Part shown: positions 55,760-63,424 of the stretch, in pieces
Numbering within the stretch: the stretch's first letter is position 1
Layout: each line of letters begins with the position of its first letter
Assembly (NCBI GenBank): GCA_963786445.1
Contig: CAWAZU010000026.1
Coordinates: 186,001-250,000, forward strand
Length of the DNA stretch: 64,000 bases
From: JAFKFJ01 sp963786445
Lineage (GTDB): Bacteria > Pseudomonadota > Alphaproteobacteria > Acetobacterales > Acetobacteraceae
Reading direction: 5' to 3'
Position numbers and translations under genes: made by a program
The notes under the pieces: generated by a model
The model's input: only the letters and a program-made list of their open reading frames with translations
The model's database searches: none
What the model was told of the DNA's origin: nothing

Positions 55760-56138
55760 CTACGCGGCGGCGCCGCAATGCGCCTCGATGACGGTAGCCG
55801 TCCGGGTCGATGACGAAGGCGGCGTAGTAGTCCGGACCGTAATCGCCGCGCAGGCCCGGCTTGCCGTTGTCGCGGCCAGCGGCGCCGAGGGCGGCGGCGT
55901 GGAAGGCATCGACGCTGGCGCGGGTCGGCGCGGCGAAGCAGATGTGCAGGCCGGAACGCGGATCGGCCGGCACCGGCCGGTCGGTGGCGCTGACCCAGAG
56001 CATCGGCGCGTCGCTGCCGTAGCCCAGCGATTCCTCCGAACTGAACAGCCGCGCATAGCCGAGCGGCGTCAGCACCGCGTCGTAGAACCGCCCCGCCGCC
56101 CCGAGATCGCGGACGCCGATGGATACGTGATCGAGCAT
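55760..56138 (-). CDS. VOC-family (glyoxalase-fold) protein (one-base frameshift)
   Basis: 125 aa after correction. Vicinal oxygen chelate fold: MLDHVSIGVRDLGAAGRFYD at the start with the first metal His, PMLWVSATDRPVPADPRSGL, HICFAAPTRASVDAFHAAAL, and DYYAAFVIDPDGY before the C-terminal RIEAHCGAAA, which has the metal Glu. An extra T near 55796 (CGTCATC for CGCATC) moves the last residues into another frame. GGGAGG lies before ATG 56138. Divergent from a CGNR regulator; the 88-base gap has repeated CTAACC/GGTTAG boxes. Typical roles are antibiotic or aldehyde binding, or ring cleavage. Confidence 0.87.
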
Positions 56139-56152
56139 GATTTGCCTCCCAC

Positions 56153-56217
56153 CTAACCTGATTAACGGTTAGAGACTGCCGGACCGGCGCCTTGTTGTCA
56201 ACCCCGTTGGAGGTTAG
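56153..56217. promoter_or_regulatory. Repeated CTAACC/GGTTAG operator boxes between VOC and CGNR genes
   Basis: CTAACC at 56153-56158 is inverted as GGTTAG at 56167-56172 (8 bases apart), and a third box GGTTAG is at 56212-56217, ten bases before the CGNR start. The gap is AT-richer than its neighbours. The arrangement fits an operator bound by the CGNR zinc-finger protein to control both divergent genes. Boxes are seen directly; the binding partner is inferred from position. Confidence 0.5.
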
Positions 56218-56226
56218 AACTCGGGC

Positions 56227-56865
56227 ATGACCAGACCTCCGGCGGCCGAGGCGGTGCGGCTGCTCCTGCGCGGACCGCAAGACGACCTCGCGCTCGGCTT
56301 CGTCAACACGAAGTTCTGGCGCGGCACCGCCTCGCCGACCGAAACGCTGCGGGCTCCGGCCGAGTTCTGGGCGTGGTGCGAGGGCACGCGGCTGTGGGAT
56401 GCCGAGGCGCTGCGCCGCATGGGGGCATGGCGGCAGGCGCGCCCGGCGGCGGACACTGCATTGTTTGCCGATGTCATCGCGCTGCGGGAGGCACTGTTCC
56501 GCAGCTTTTCCGCAGCAATTGAGGGTTCGGCGCCGGCGCCGGCCGACCTAGGCGCGCTCAACGCGGCGCTCGCGGCGGCCCCGGCTCGCGCCTTGCTGCG
56601 TGGCGCGGCGGGCGGCCTGCTGTGGCAGTTGCCGGCAGGGGCGGAGCCGGACCCGGTCCTGGCGCTCGCCCCGGTGCTCTGGTCGGCCGGCGATCTGCTG
56701 GCCGGGCCGCGGCTCGGCCGCGTGCGGCAATGCGCCAATCCGCAGTGCCGCTGGATGTTCCTCGACGAAAGCAAGGGCGGCAACCGCCGCTGGTGCTCGA
56801 TGGCGGCTTGCGGCAACCGGGCGAAGGCGCACCGCCACTACGCCAAGCGGCGAGGGACGGCGTAG
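56227..56865 (+). CDS. CGNR zinc-finger protein (ABATE domain), likely regulator
   Basis: 212 aa. N-terminal ABATE (stress-type) domain with DDLALGFVNTKFWRGTASPT and EFWAWCEGTRLWDAEALRRM; C-terminal CGNR zinc finger C-x4-C...C-x4-C-GNR: CANPQCRWMFLDESKG then RRWCSMAACGNRAKAHRHYA. This finger is a treble-clef type used by putative transcription factors that often regulate a nearby VOC or oxidoreductase gene. ATG 56227 follows the operator-like boxes. Confidence 0.92.
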   Translation: MTRPPAAEAVRLLLRGPQDDLALGFVNTKFWRGTASPTETLRAPAEFWAWCEGTRLWDAEALRRMGAWRQARPAADTALFADVIALREALFRSFSAAIEGSAPAPADLGALNAALAAAPARALLRGAAGGLLWQLPAGAEPDPVLALAPVLWSAGDLLAGPRLGRVRQCANPQCRWMFLDESKGGNRRWCSMAACGNRAKAHRHYAKRRGTA

Positions 56866-56904
56866 CGGCCGGCCCGAAAACTCAGGCTCGGCGCAGCGCC
56901 GCGC

Positions 56905-57789
56905 TCACGCCAGTGGCCGCCCCGCCAGCCGTTCCAGGATGCGCAGCGGCGCCTGCTCCGGCTGCGCCATCGCCGCCACCGGGACGTAAAACGTCTGTTC
57001 GAGCGCGCAATGCCCGGCCATCGCGGCGTGCAGGACCGCGTCGGTGAAGCAGAGCCAGACCGTGCCGGCCGGGAACGACACCGCGGTTGCCGGCCCATGC
57101 GCCTGGTAGTCCTCGTCCAGCTTGGCCGCGTCGTGCAGCCCGAGCATCAGGAAGTCGTAAGCGGCCCGCCGTCCCTTGGTGAGCTGCAGCCGCTGCATGA
57201 GCCAGCCCTGCCCGGGCAGCGGGCCGCGCACGCGCGGGAAGAATTTGGCGGCAAACTCGGAAAACGGTTCGCCCACGCGCCAGTCGCGCGGCGCCCCGTC
57301 GGACGCCGCGTTGGCGAACAGGCGCAGGATGCGCCGGCCGCGCATCGGGCGGGTCGGGAACGCGTCCACGTGCAGCCGCGCATCGTCCTTGCGCGGCGCG
57401 GAACTGCGTCCGGCGATCTCGGCCGGGCGGAAGCTGGTGCGTGCCCGCTCCAGCGATGCGGCGTAGCGCGGCAGCAGCGCGCGGACCAGCGCCTCCGCCT
57501 GGTCGCCGAACCGGCCGAGCATGCCGGCCAGCCGCGCCCGCTCCTCGCCGGCCAGCGCGGTGCCGTGGACGGCGCCGGTCGCGGGGTCGCGGCTGATGTT
57601 CTTGCGCGTCCGATCCAGCGCCTCGGCGCCCAGCAGCGCGCGCTCCACCGCCAGCAGCGAAAACGCGAGCAGCGGCAGCGCCAGCACCTGCCCGGCCTCC
57701 AGCGCGGCCAGCGCCGCGCTCTGCTCCGCCGGCTCGAACGGCCCCTCCCAGCGGTCGAGCGGCAGTTGCAGCGTCACCTCGCGATCCAT
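56905..57789 (-). CDS. Kdo hydroxylase-like Fe(II)/2-oxoglutarate dioxygenase (PF11004)
   Basis: 294 aa. The Kdo_hydroxy family (KdoO) adds a hydroxyl to 3-deoxy-manno-octulosonic acid in lipopolysaccharide cores. Visible motifs: SRDPATGAVHGTALAGEERA, the metal pair in RKDDARLHVDAFPTRPMRG (H-x-D, about residue 140), RILRLFANAASDGAPRDWRV, FFPRVRGPLPGQGWLMQRL, and a distal His in GLHDAAKLDEDYQ. The ATG at 57789 begins MDREVTLQLPLDRW. It is not in an operon with lipid A genes. The family name rests on motif recall; the substrate here is not proven. Confidence 0.75.
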   Translation of the reverse strand: MDREVTLQLPLDRWEGPFEPAEQSAALAALEAGQVLALPLLAFSLLAVERALLGAEALDRTRKNISRDPATGAVHGTALAGEERARLAGMLGRFGDQAEALVRALLPRYAASLERARTSFRPAEIAGRSSAPRKDDARLHVDAFPTRPMRGRRILRLFANAASDGAPRDWRVGEPFSEFAAKFFPRVRGPLPGQGWLMQRLQLTKGRRAAYDFLMLGLHDAAKLDEDYQAHGPATAVSFPAGTVWLCFTDAVLHAAMAGHCALEQTFYVPVAAMAQPEQAPLRILERLAGRPLA

Positions 57790-57892
57790 GTCCCCGTCCT
57801 CCGCCCGTTTCCGCGCTGCCGTGGCGCCGGCGCCGGCGCCATGCAAGCAGAGCGGTTGCCCGGCGCGCCGGAACAGGCCAATCTGATTGTGC

Positions 57893-58594
57893 ATGGATCC
57901 GGCAGCTTCGGAAATATTGAGTCTTCCCGGCGGCCCGGCACGCGTCGAATGGCGGCGCAGCCGGCGCGCGCGGCGGGTCAGCCTGCGCATCGATCCGCGC
58001 GGCGGCGCGGTGGTGGTGACGCTGCCGCCGCGGACCGGACGGACGGCCGGCGTGGCGCTGCTGATGAACCACGCCGAGTGGGTCGCGAAACGGCTGGCGG
58101 CGCTGCCCGGCCCGGTGCCCTTCGCCGACGGCGCCGTGGTGCCGCTGCACGGCGTCGAGCATCGCATCCGTCACGCAGCCGGAATGCGCGGCGGCGTGCG
58201 TGTGGAGGGAGGCGAGATCCTGGTGTCCGGCCAGGTTTCGTTCCTGCCCCGCCGCGTCGCCGATTTCTTCCGCGCCGAGGCGCGGCGCCGCTTTTCCGCC
58301 CTGGTTGCGCAGAAGGCGGAACTGGCGCAACTCACGCCGCGGCGCATTACGGTCAAGGACACGCGCAGCCGCTGGGGCAGTTGTGCGGCCAGCCGCAACC
58401 TCGCGTTCAGCTGGCGCCTGGTGATGGCGCCGCCGCACGTGCAGGAGTATGTCGCCGCGCACGAAGTGGCGCATCTGCGGCACATGAACCACGGGCGGCA
58501 TTTCTGGGCGCTGGTGAGCGAACTGACGCCGCACACCGACGCGGCGGTCGCCTGGCTGCACAGCCACGGCCCACGGCTGCTGCGGATCGGCTGA
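57893..58594 (+). CDS. YgjP-like M48-type zinc metalloprotease (DUF45/SprT-like)
   Basis: 233 aa. The N-terminal beta-rich part (RRSRRARRVSLRIDPRGGAV) is typical of YgjP/DUF45 proteins; the catalytic HExxH site is EYVAAHEVAHLRHMNHGRHF (about residue 188), preceded by SRWGSCAASRNLAFSWRLVM. The distal His-x3-His in HMNHGRHFW completes the metal site. ATG 57893 is chosen over a TTG six bases earlier. Cytoplasmic protease of unknown target; divergent from the Kdo-hydroxylase-like gene. Confidence 0.88.
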   Translation: MDPAASEILSLPGGPARVEWRRSRRARRVSLRIDPRGGAVVVTLPPRTGRTAGVALLMNHAEWVAKRLAALPGPVPFADGAVVPLHGVEHRIRHAAGMRGGVRVEGGEILVSGQVSFLPRRVADFFRAEARRRFSALVAQKAELAQLTPRRITVKDTRSRWGSCAASRNLAFSWRLVMAPPHVQEYVAAHEVAHLRHMNHGRHFWALVSELTPHTDAAVAWLHSHGPRLLRIG

Positions 58595-58600
58595 CCGCGT

Positions 58601-59356
58601 TCAGGCGGACCAGCCCAGCGGATTGCCAGGCTTGCCGTCCACCATGTTCGGCCTGGGATAGCTGCGCGCAAGGAAGCCGCGTTCGAGGTAGATCACCGAC
58701 GAAACGAGTTGGGACGCGAACACCAGGCCATGCTCGGCGAGGAAATGCGTCAGCGGGATGTGCGCCACCTCGGCCGCCGGCCGCCCGATGATCTCGACGC
58801 AGATCGCGGTCGGCGCGAAACGGTCCCACGGCCAGTGGCGCAGGATGTGTTCCTCGCCGCCCTCGATGTCGAGATTGACCAGATCGACGCGCGGCAGTCC
58901 GGCGCGCAGCAATGCTTCGGCAATCGTGATCGTCGGCACCTCGATGCATCGGCTCGGGCGGAACGTCTGCCCGTCGCGCGTGTTCACCGGCTCGCTCGGC
59001 GCGAGGCAGTTCCAGCGCGGCTCCTGCTCGAACATCCAGTAGTTTAGCTTCTCCTTGCCGCCGCCGATGTCGATGGCGACCTCCAGGCAAATGTCGCGCG
59101 GTCGATACCTCTTGAACTTCGCCGCCGTGCCGGGCATCGGATCGATGTCGAGTTCCCACCATCCGAGCTCGGCGAGCTTCTTCGTGTTCGACCATGCCAG
59201 CGGATCGTGCGCGCCGATATCGACATAGACACCGCTGAACGCGTAGCCGAAGAACGTGTTGAGCACGAGATCCTCGCCCTCCTGCGAATAAGACCGCCGC
59301 CAATTGGGCCGCAGGAAGCTGGGGACGCGGCGCGCAATGGTCTTTATGTCAAACAT
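58601..59356 (-). CDS. FkbM-family methyltransferase
   Basis: 251 aa. FkbM methyltransferases O-methylate sugars or polyketides using SAM. Motifs: YSQEGEDLVLNTFFGYAFSG (about residue 22), VYVDIGAHDPLAWSNTKKLA (motif I), IEVPTITIAEALLRAGLPRV, DLVNLDIEGGEEHILRHWPW (motif with the conserved D-I-E-G) and CVEIIG. ATG 59356 (MFDIKTIARRV) is taken as the start; a longer frame upstream lacks a ribosome site. The EGEDLVL / DPLAWSNT pattern is shared with surface-glycan methyltransferases. It may serve the glycan built by the 23-34 kb cluster. Confidence 0.88.
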   Translation of the reverse strand: MFDIKTIARRVPSFLRPNWRRSYSQEGEDLVLNTFFGYAFSGVYVDIGAHDPLAWSNTKKLAELGWWELDIDPMPGTAAKFKRYRPRDICLEVAIDIGGGKEKLNYWMFEQEPRWNCLAPSEPVNTRDGQTFRPSRCIEVPTITIAEALLRAGLPRVDLVNLDIEGGEEHILRHWPWDRFAPTAICVEIIGRPAAEVAHIPLTHFLAEHGLVFASQLVSSVIYLERGFLARSYPRPNMVDGKPGNPLGWSA

Positions 59357-59429
59357 TTTCACAAACCTCGTGCTGGACGCCGCAACAGCCGTGCTCAACG
59401 CAGCGTAGGCGATCGGACGACACGGTGCT

Positions 59430-59445
59430 GTCACTTGGGAGTGAC
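59430..59445. promoter_or_regulatory. Inverted repeat in the fkbM/flavoprotein divergent region
   Basis: GTCACT-TGGG-AGTGAC is a perfect 6-bp inverted repeat in the 289-base divergent gap 59357-59645. It may be an operator, or a small hairpin. No regulator is adjacent and nothing else recognisable lies in the gap. Confidence 0.3.
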
Positions 59446-59645
59446 GCACATACTTGCGCCAAGCCCGAACTTTCCTGCCAAGAAATGCGTCCTACAGCTT
59501 GCAACTAAGCAGTTGGCGGCAGTCGCGTCGACGCGACGCACCGCCTGCGGCGGGCATGCTGGTCGAGGAGATGCCGCTGCGTGACCTGGCACCCCAAGGG
59601 ACATATCGGCGCGCGGCGCAAACGCAATCACGATGGCGGTTGGTC

Positions 59646-61031
59646 ATGTTCGAGACGATGATCCTGGGCGCCGGACCGGGCGGCACCGGTCCGCTCGCCT
59701 GGGCGGCGGCAAGCGGCGCGCTGGGTGCGTGGCTGGACCGTGGCGTTGCCATCGTCGATCGGCAGGACGCGATGGGCGGCACGGTCGGGTGCTATGCACT
59801 TAATGCCGATACGCTCGGCGGAACGTTCCTCGAATGCCTGAACGGACCGGACCCGGAACCGGCGCTCGTCGCCCTGCATGACGACCCGGCGGCACGGGCG
59901 TTGAAGGCGTATCGTGGCGCCTTGCCGCCGCTCGCGCTGGTCGGGCGCTTTCTCGCGCGGCTGGGCGAGATGCTGGCGGCCGAGGTCGAGCGCCACGCGC
60001 GCAGTTGCTTCCTGGCGGGGATGCACGTGCTGGGCTTGCGACTGTGTCGCGACGGCAGCGTCGCGGCCGAGCTGATGGACCGGCAAGGCCACCTGCACTG
60101 GCTGCGCGCTGCCAGTGCGGTGGTGGCACTCGGCGGGCACCAGTCGGCTGGCTGGCAGGCGCCCGAACTGCATCCGGGCATCTGGCTCAATCGCTGGCGG
60201 CACCAGATCGTGCCGAGCGATTGCCTGCTGGCCGCCGGCGGGACAACGCCGGTCGCCGCGAGGCTCGCGCATTGCCGGCAGCCGCAAGCGGTGATCCTCG
60301 GCGGATCGCACAGCGCCCTTTCCGCCGCGTGGACACTGCTGGAGCGCATGCCCGAGGTGTCGTTCGAACGCGCGGGCCTGCACATCCTCTATCGCAACGC
60401 GCCGCGCGTGTTCTATCCGTCGCGCGCCGATGCGGCAGACGACGGCTACGGCTTTTCCGAAGCGGATGTCTGTCCGGCGACCGGCCGCGTGCATCGCCTC
60501 GGCGGCCTGCGCGGCGACGGGCGCGCATTGTGGCGGCGCATGCACGGGCTGGGCGAGGCAGGCGCGGAGGAGCGGGTCGTCGCCGTGCCGCTCGCCTCGC
60601 TGGATGCGCAGGCGCTGCACGGACTGCTGGACGCGGCGGATTTGATCGTGCCGGCGCTCGGCTATCGGCTGACGACCGTGCCGGTCTATGCCGCCGACGG
60701 TCGGCGCATCCCGCTTGCGCGCAGCGGCGCGGCGGTCGACGCGGATGCGCACCTGCGCGTCCAGGGCGGCGGCGCGCTGCCGAACGTGTTCGGCATCGGG
60801 CTGGGAAGCGGCTTCCGCCCGTGGGGGAAGATGGCCGGCGAGCCGGGCTTCCACGGACAGCAGAACAGCCTTTGGCTGTACCAGCACGGGCTCGGCGCAT
60901 TGATCCACGACGGCGTGCGGCGCTGGGCGGCACAGCGGCGCGAGCGGGCCGGCGAGTTGGCGCTGCGGCGCGCGCTCGAACTGGCCGCGCTGTGCCTGCC
61001 GCCCGGTGCGCGAGTGCCCGGCATCACCTGA
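59646..61031 (+). CDS. FAD-dependent oxidoreductase of unknown substrate
   Basis: 461 aa. Two nucleotide-binding folds are visible: ETMILGAGPGGTGPLAWAAA at the very N-terminus (FAD) and AVILGGSHSALSAAWTLLER in the middle (about residue 218, probably NAD(P)H), with LPNVFGIGLGSGFRPWGKMA near the C-terminus. The arrangement resembles N-hydroxylating or FAD/NAD(P)-binding monooxygenase-type proteins, but no substrate residue can be named. ATG 59646 puts the glycine motif at residues 7-14, as usual; an upstream frame is open but lacks a good site. Divergent from fkbM. Confidence 0.8.
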   Translation: MFETMILGAGPGGTGPLAWAAASGALGAWLDRGVAIVDRQDAMGGTVGCYALNADTLGGTFLECLNGPDPEPALVALHDDPAARALKAYRGALPPLALVGRFLARLGEMLAAEVERHARSCFLAGMHVLGLRLCRDGSVAAELMDRQGHLHWLRAASAVVALGGHQSAGWQAPELHPGIWLNRWRHQIVPSDCLLAAGGTTPVAARLAHCRQPQAVILGGSHSALSAAWTLLERMPEVSFERAGLHILYRNAPRVFYPSRADAADDGYGFSEADVCPATGRVHRLGGLRGDGRALWRRMHGLGEAGAEERVVAVPLASLDAQALHGLLDAADLIVPALGYRLTTVPVYAADGRRIPLARSGAAVDADAHLRVQGGGALPNVFGIGLGSGFRPWGKMAGEPGFHGQQNSLWLYQHGLGALIHDGVRRWAAQRRERAGELALRRALELAALCLPPGARVPGIT

Positions 61032-61044
61032 GCCCCGCTCGCGG

Positions 61045-62559
61045 TCACTTCCAGCTGGCGAGGTAGAAGCGCGGCAGTTCGTCGGCGGACGGGCGGAAAT
61101 CGAGGCTGCTCGTCATTCCGTAGGTGGCCGCGTAGGTGTGCAGCGGCAGCCACAGCGCCTGCGCGGTGATCATGTGGATCGCCCGCGCGTAGAGCAGGCG
61201 CCGCAAATCGACATCGTCGCTGCGGCCCGCCTCGGCGATCAGCGCCTGCAACTCCGGCAGGCGGGCGTAGTCCAGCGGCCCGCCGCCAAAGAACTGCGGC
61301 AGGATCGCCGCCACGTCGTTGATCGAGTAGCTGCCCCACGAACCGAGGAACAGCGGCGCACGTCCCGCCTCGGCGCGGGCGAGCGCCGCGTCGGTCGGCA
61401 ACTGCACCAGCTCGGCGGCGATGCCCACCGCCTGCAGGTCGCCGCGCACCGCACGGCCCACCTCCGGCAGCACGTAGGACACCAGTTCGGTCGCGAACCC
61501 ACCGTCATGCCCCGCCGCGGCGAGCAGCGCGCGCGCCCGTGCCGGATCGTACGGGTGGCGCACCGCGGCGGCGGCGTCGCAGCCGAACTGGGTCGGATAG
61601 CAGGGCGTGTCGGGCACCCGTGCCGCCACCACGCCGAGCCGCCGCGCGATCGCGTCGCGGTCGATGGCATGGCAGATCGCCTGCCGCACGTTCGCCTCCG
61701 TCAGCGGATTGCCGGCGCCGCTGCGTCCGGCGGCGTCGATCGAGAGGTAGCCGAGCCGCATCGAATCGCCGCGCAGCGCCGTCAGCCCCTTCGCCTGCGC
61801 CACCGCCGCGAACGCCCCCGGCCCGATTTCCCAGATCCAATCCGCCCGGTCGGCCAGCAATCGGGTCAACTCGTCGAGCGGCGTCGCCACCGCGCGGATG
61901 GCGATGCGGCCGATCGCGGGGCGGGATTTCGGGCCGTCGGCGAAATAGCCGGGAAAGCGTTCGAGCAGGATGCGGCCGTCCGCGTCCGAAGCGACCAGGC
62001 GATACGGCCCGGTGCCGACCGGCGCCGCCGCGAAGTTTTGCGGGCCGACGCGCTCGCGATAGGCGCGCGGCAGGATCGGCAGCACCATCGCAAGATATTC
62101 CAGCGCCGCCGGGAACGGCTCGCGCAGCTTCAGGCGCACCGTCGTCGCATCCGCCGCCTCCGCCCCGGCGAGCCAGCCGAACAGGGACGGGACGGCGATG
62201 CCGTTGCCGGCCAGGACGGTTGCGACGGTGTAGGCGACATCCTCCGGCCCGCACGGCGAGCCGTCGTGGAACCGCAGGTCCGGCCGCAGCGTGAACCGCA
62301 GCGTGGTGTTGCCCTCCTGCCGCCATGCGGTGGCGAGCAGTGGGCGAATTTGGAACGTCTGCGGATCGCGATCGACCAGGCAGTCCCAGACATGGTGCGC
62401 CAGCACGAACCCGGTGCGGAGCTGGTTGCGGTACGGGTCGAGATCGGGAATGGCGTCGCGCCAGGCGACGCGCAGCGTGCGCTCCGGCGTGCCGGCGCGG
62501 GCGGCGGGCACGCCCGCGGACGCCAGCGCCGCGCCCAGCAGGCTGCGCCGCCGCAGCAT
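61045..62559 (-). CDS. ABC transporter substrate-binding protein, peptide/nickel type (SBP_bac_5)
   Basis: 504 aa. Signal: MLRRRSLLGAALASAGVPAA then ARA-G cleavage, with twin arginines suggestive of Tat export. Body motifs: LRVAWRDAIPDLDPYRNQL, LRFTLRPDLRFHDGSPCGPE, DVAYTVATVLAGNG, FAAAPVGTGPYRLVASDADG and VRQAICHAIDRDAIARRLGV, all typical of oligopeptide- or glutathione-type binding proteins. No permease or ATPase gene is next to it; the following gene on the same strand upstream is an SDR. Ligand not known. Confidence 0.92.
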   Translation of the reverse strand: MLRRRSLLGAALASAGVPAARAGTPERTLRVAWRDAIPDLDPYRNQLRTGFVLAHHVWDCLVDRDPQTFQIRPLLATAWRQEGNTTLRFTLRPDLRFHDGSPCGPEDVAYTVATVLAGNGIAVPSLFGWLAGAEAADATTVRLKLREPFPAALEYLAMVLPILPRAYRERVGPQNFAAAPVGTGPYRLVASDADGRILLERFPGYFADGPKSRPAIGRIAIRAVATPLDELTRLLADRADWIWEIGPGAFAAVAQAKGLTALRGDSMRLGYLSIDAAGRSGAGNPLTEANVRQAICHAIDRDAIARRLGVVAARVPDTPCYPTQFGCDAAAAVRHPYDPARARALLAAAGHDGGFATELVSYVLPEVGRAVRGDLQAVGIAAELVQLPTDAALARAEAGRAPLFLGSWGSYSINDVAAILPQFFGGGPLDYARLPELQALIAEAGRSDDVDLRRLLYARAIHMITAQALWLPLHTYAATYGMTSSLDFRPSADELPRFYLASWK

Positions 62560-62565
62560 CGGGGT

Positions 62566-63348
62566 TCAGGCGAACGTGGCGTTGGAAGCGCCGCCGTCGA
62601 TCAGCAGGTTGTGGCCGACGACGTAGCCGGCATGCGCGCTGCACAGGAACGCGCAGGCGGCGCCGAACTCGTCCGGGTCGCCGACGCGCCCGGTCGGGTT
62701 GCCACGGCCCCGCTCGGCGAGCACGGCGTCGGCGTCGCGCCCGCTCTTCGCCGCCTCCGCCGCGGCGATGCCGCGCAGCCGGTCGGTCAGGAAGGCGCCC
62801 GGCAGCAGATTGTTGATGGCGACGTTGTGGCGGGCGACCTGGCGCGACATGCCGGCGATGAAGCCGGTCAGGCCGGTGCGCGCGCCGTTGCTGAGGCCGA
62901 GCTGCGCGATCGGCGACAGCACGGCGGCCGAGGTGATGTTGACGACGCGCCCGAACCGGCGCGCGACCATGCCGTCGATCACGGCGCGGATCAGCAGGAT
63001 CGGCGTCAGCATGTTGGCGTCCAGTGCGCGCAGCCAGTGCTCGCGATCCCAGTCGCGGAAATCGCCGGGCGGCGGGCCGCCGGCGTTGTTGACCAGGATG
63101 TCCGGGTCGGGGCAGGCGGCGAGCGCCGCTTGCCGGCCGGAAGCGGTGGTGATGTCGCCGGCGACGGCGGTGACGGGGGCGCCGGTCGCGGCACGGATGT
63201 CGGCGGCGGTGCGTTCCAGCGTCTCGGCGGTGCGGGCGATGATGGTGACCGCGACGCCCTCGCGCGCCAGCGCCATTGCGCAGGCCCGCCCGAGCCCCTT
63301 GCTGGCGGCGCAGACCAGCGCCCGCCGCCCCGTGATCCCCAGGTCCAT
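62566..63348 (-). CDS. Short-chain dehydrogenase/reductase
   Basis: 260 aa. Classical SDR: RALVCAASKGLGRACAMALA (cofactor, about residue 9), DILVNNAGGPPPGDFRDWDR, catalytic FGRVVNITSAAVLSPIAQLG with Ser, and the C-terminal GYVVGHNLLIDGGASNATF. The usual Tyr-x3-Lys is not seen: the aligned stretch is LSNGARTGLTGF, so the catalytic tyrosine is replaced and the activity may differ. ATG 63348 begins MDLGITGRRAL. Lies six bases upstream of the binding-protein gene, so both are likely co-transcribed. Confidence 0.88.
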   Translation of the reverse strand: MDLGITGRRALVCAASKGLGRACAMALAREGVAVTIIARTAETLERTAADIRAATGAPVTAVAGDITTASGRQAALAACPDPDILVNNAGGPPPGDFRDWDREHWLRALDANMLTPILLIRAVIDGMVARRFGRVVNITSAAVLSPIAQLGLSNGARTGLTGFIAGMSRQVARHNVAINNLLPGAFLTDRLRGIAAAEAAKSGRDADAVLAERGRGNPTGRVGDPDEFGAACAFLCSAHAGYVVGHNLLIDGGASNATFA

Positions 63349-63424
63349 CTTTCGCGCTCCTCCGCCCGCCCGTGGGCAATCCTGGCTTGCCATCGCAGTG
63401 CCGCGCAGTGCAAGGGTAGGGCCA

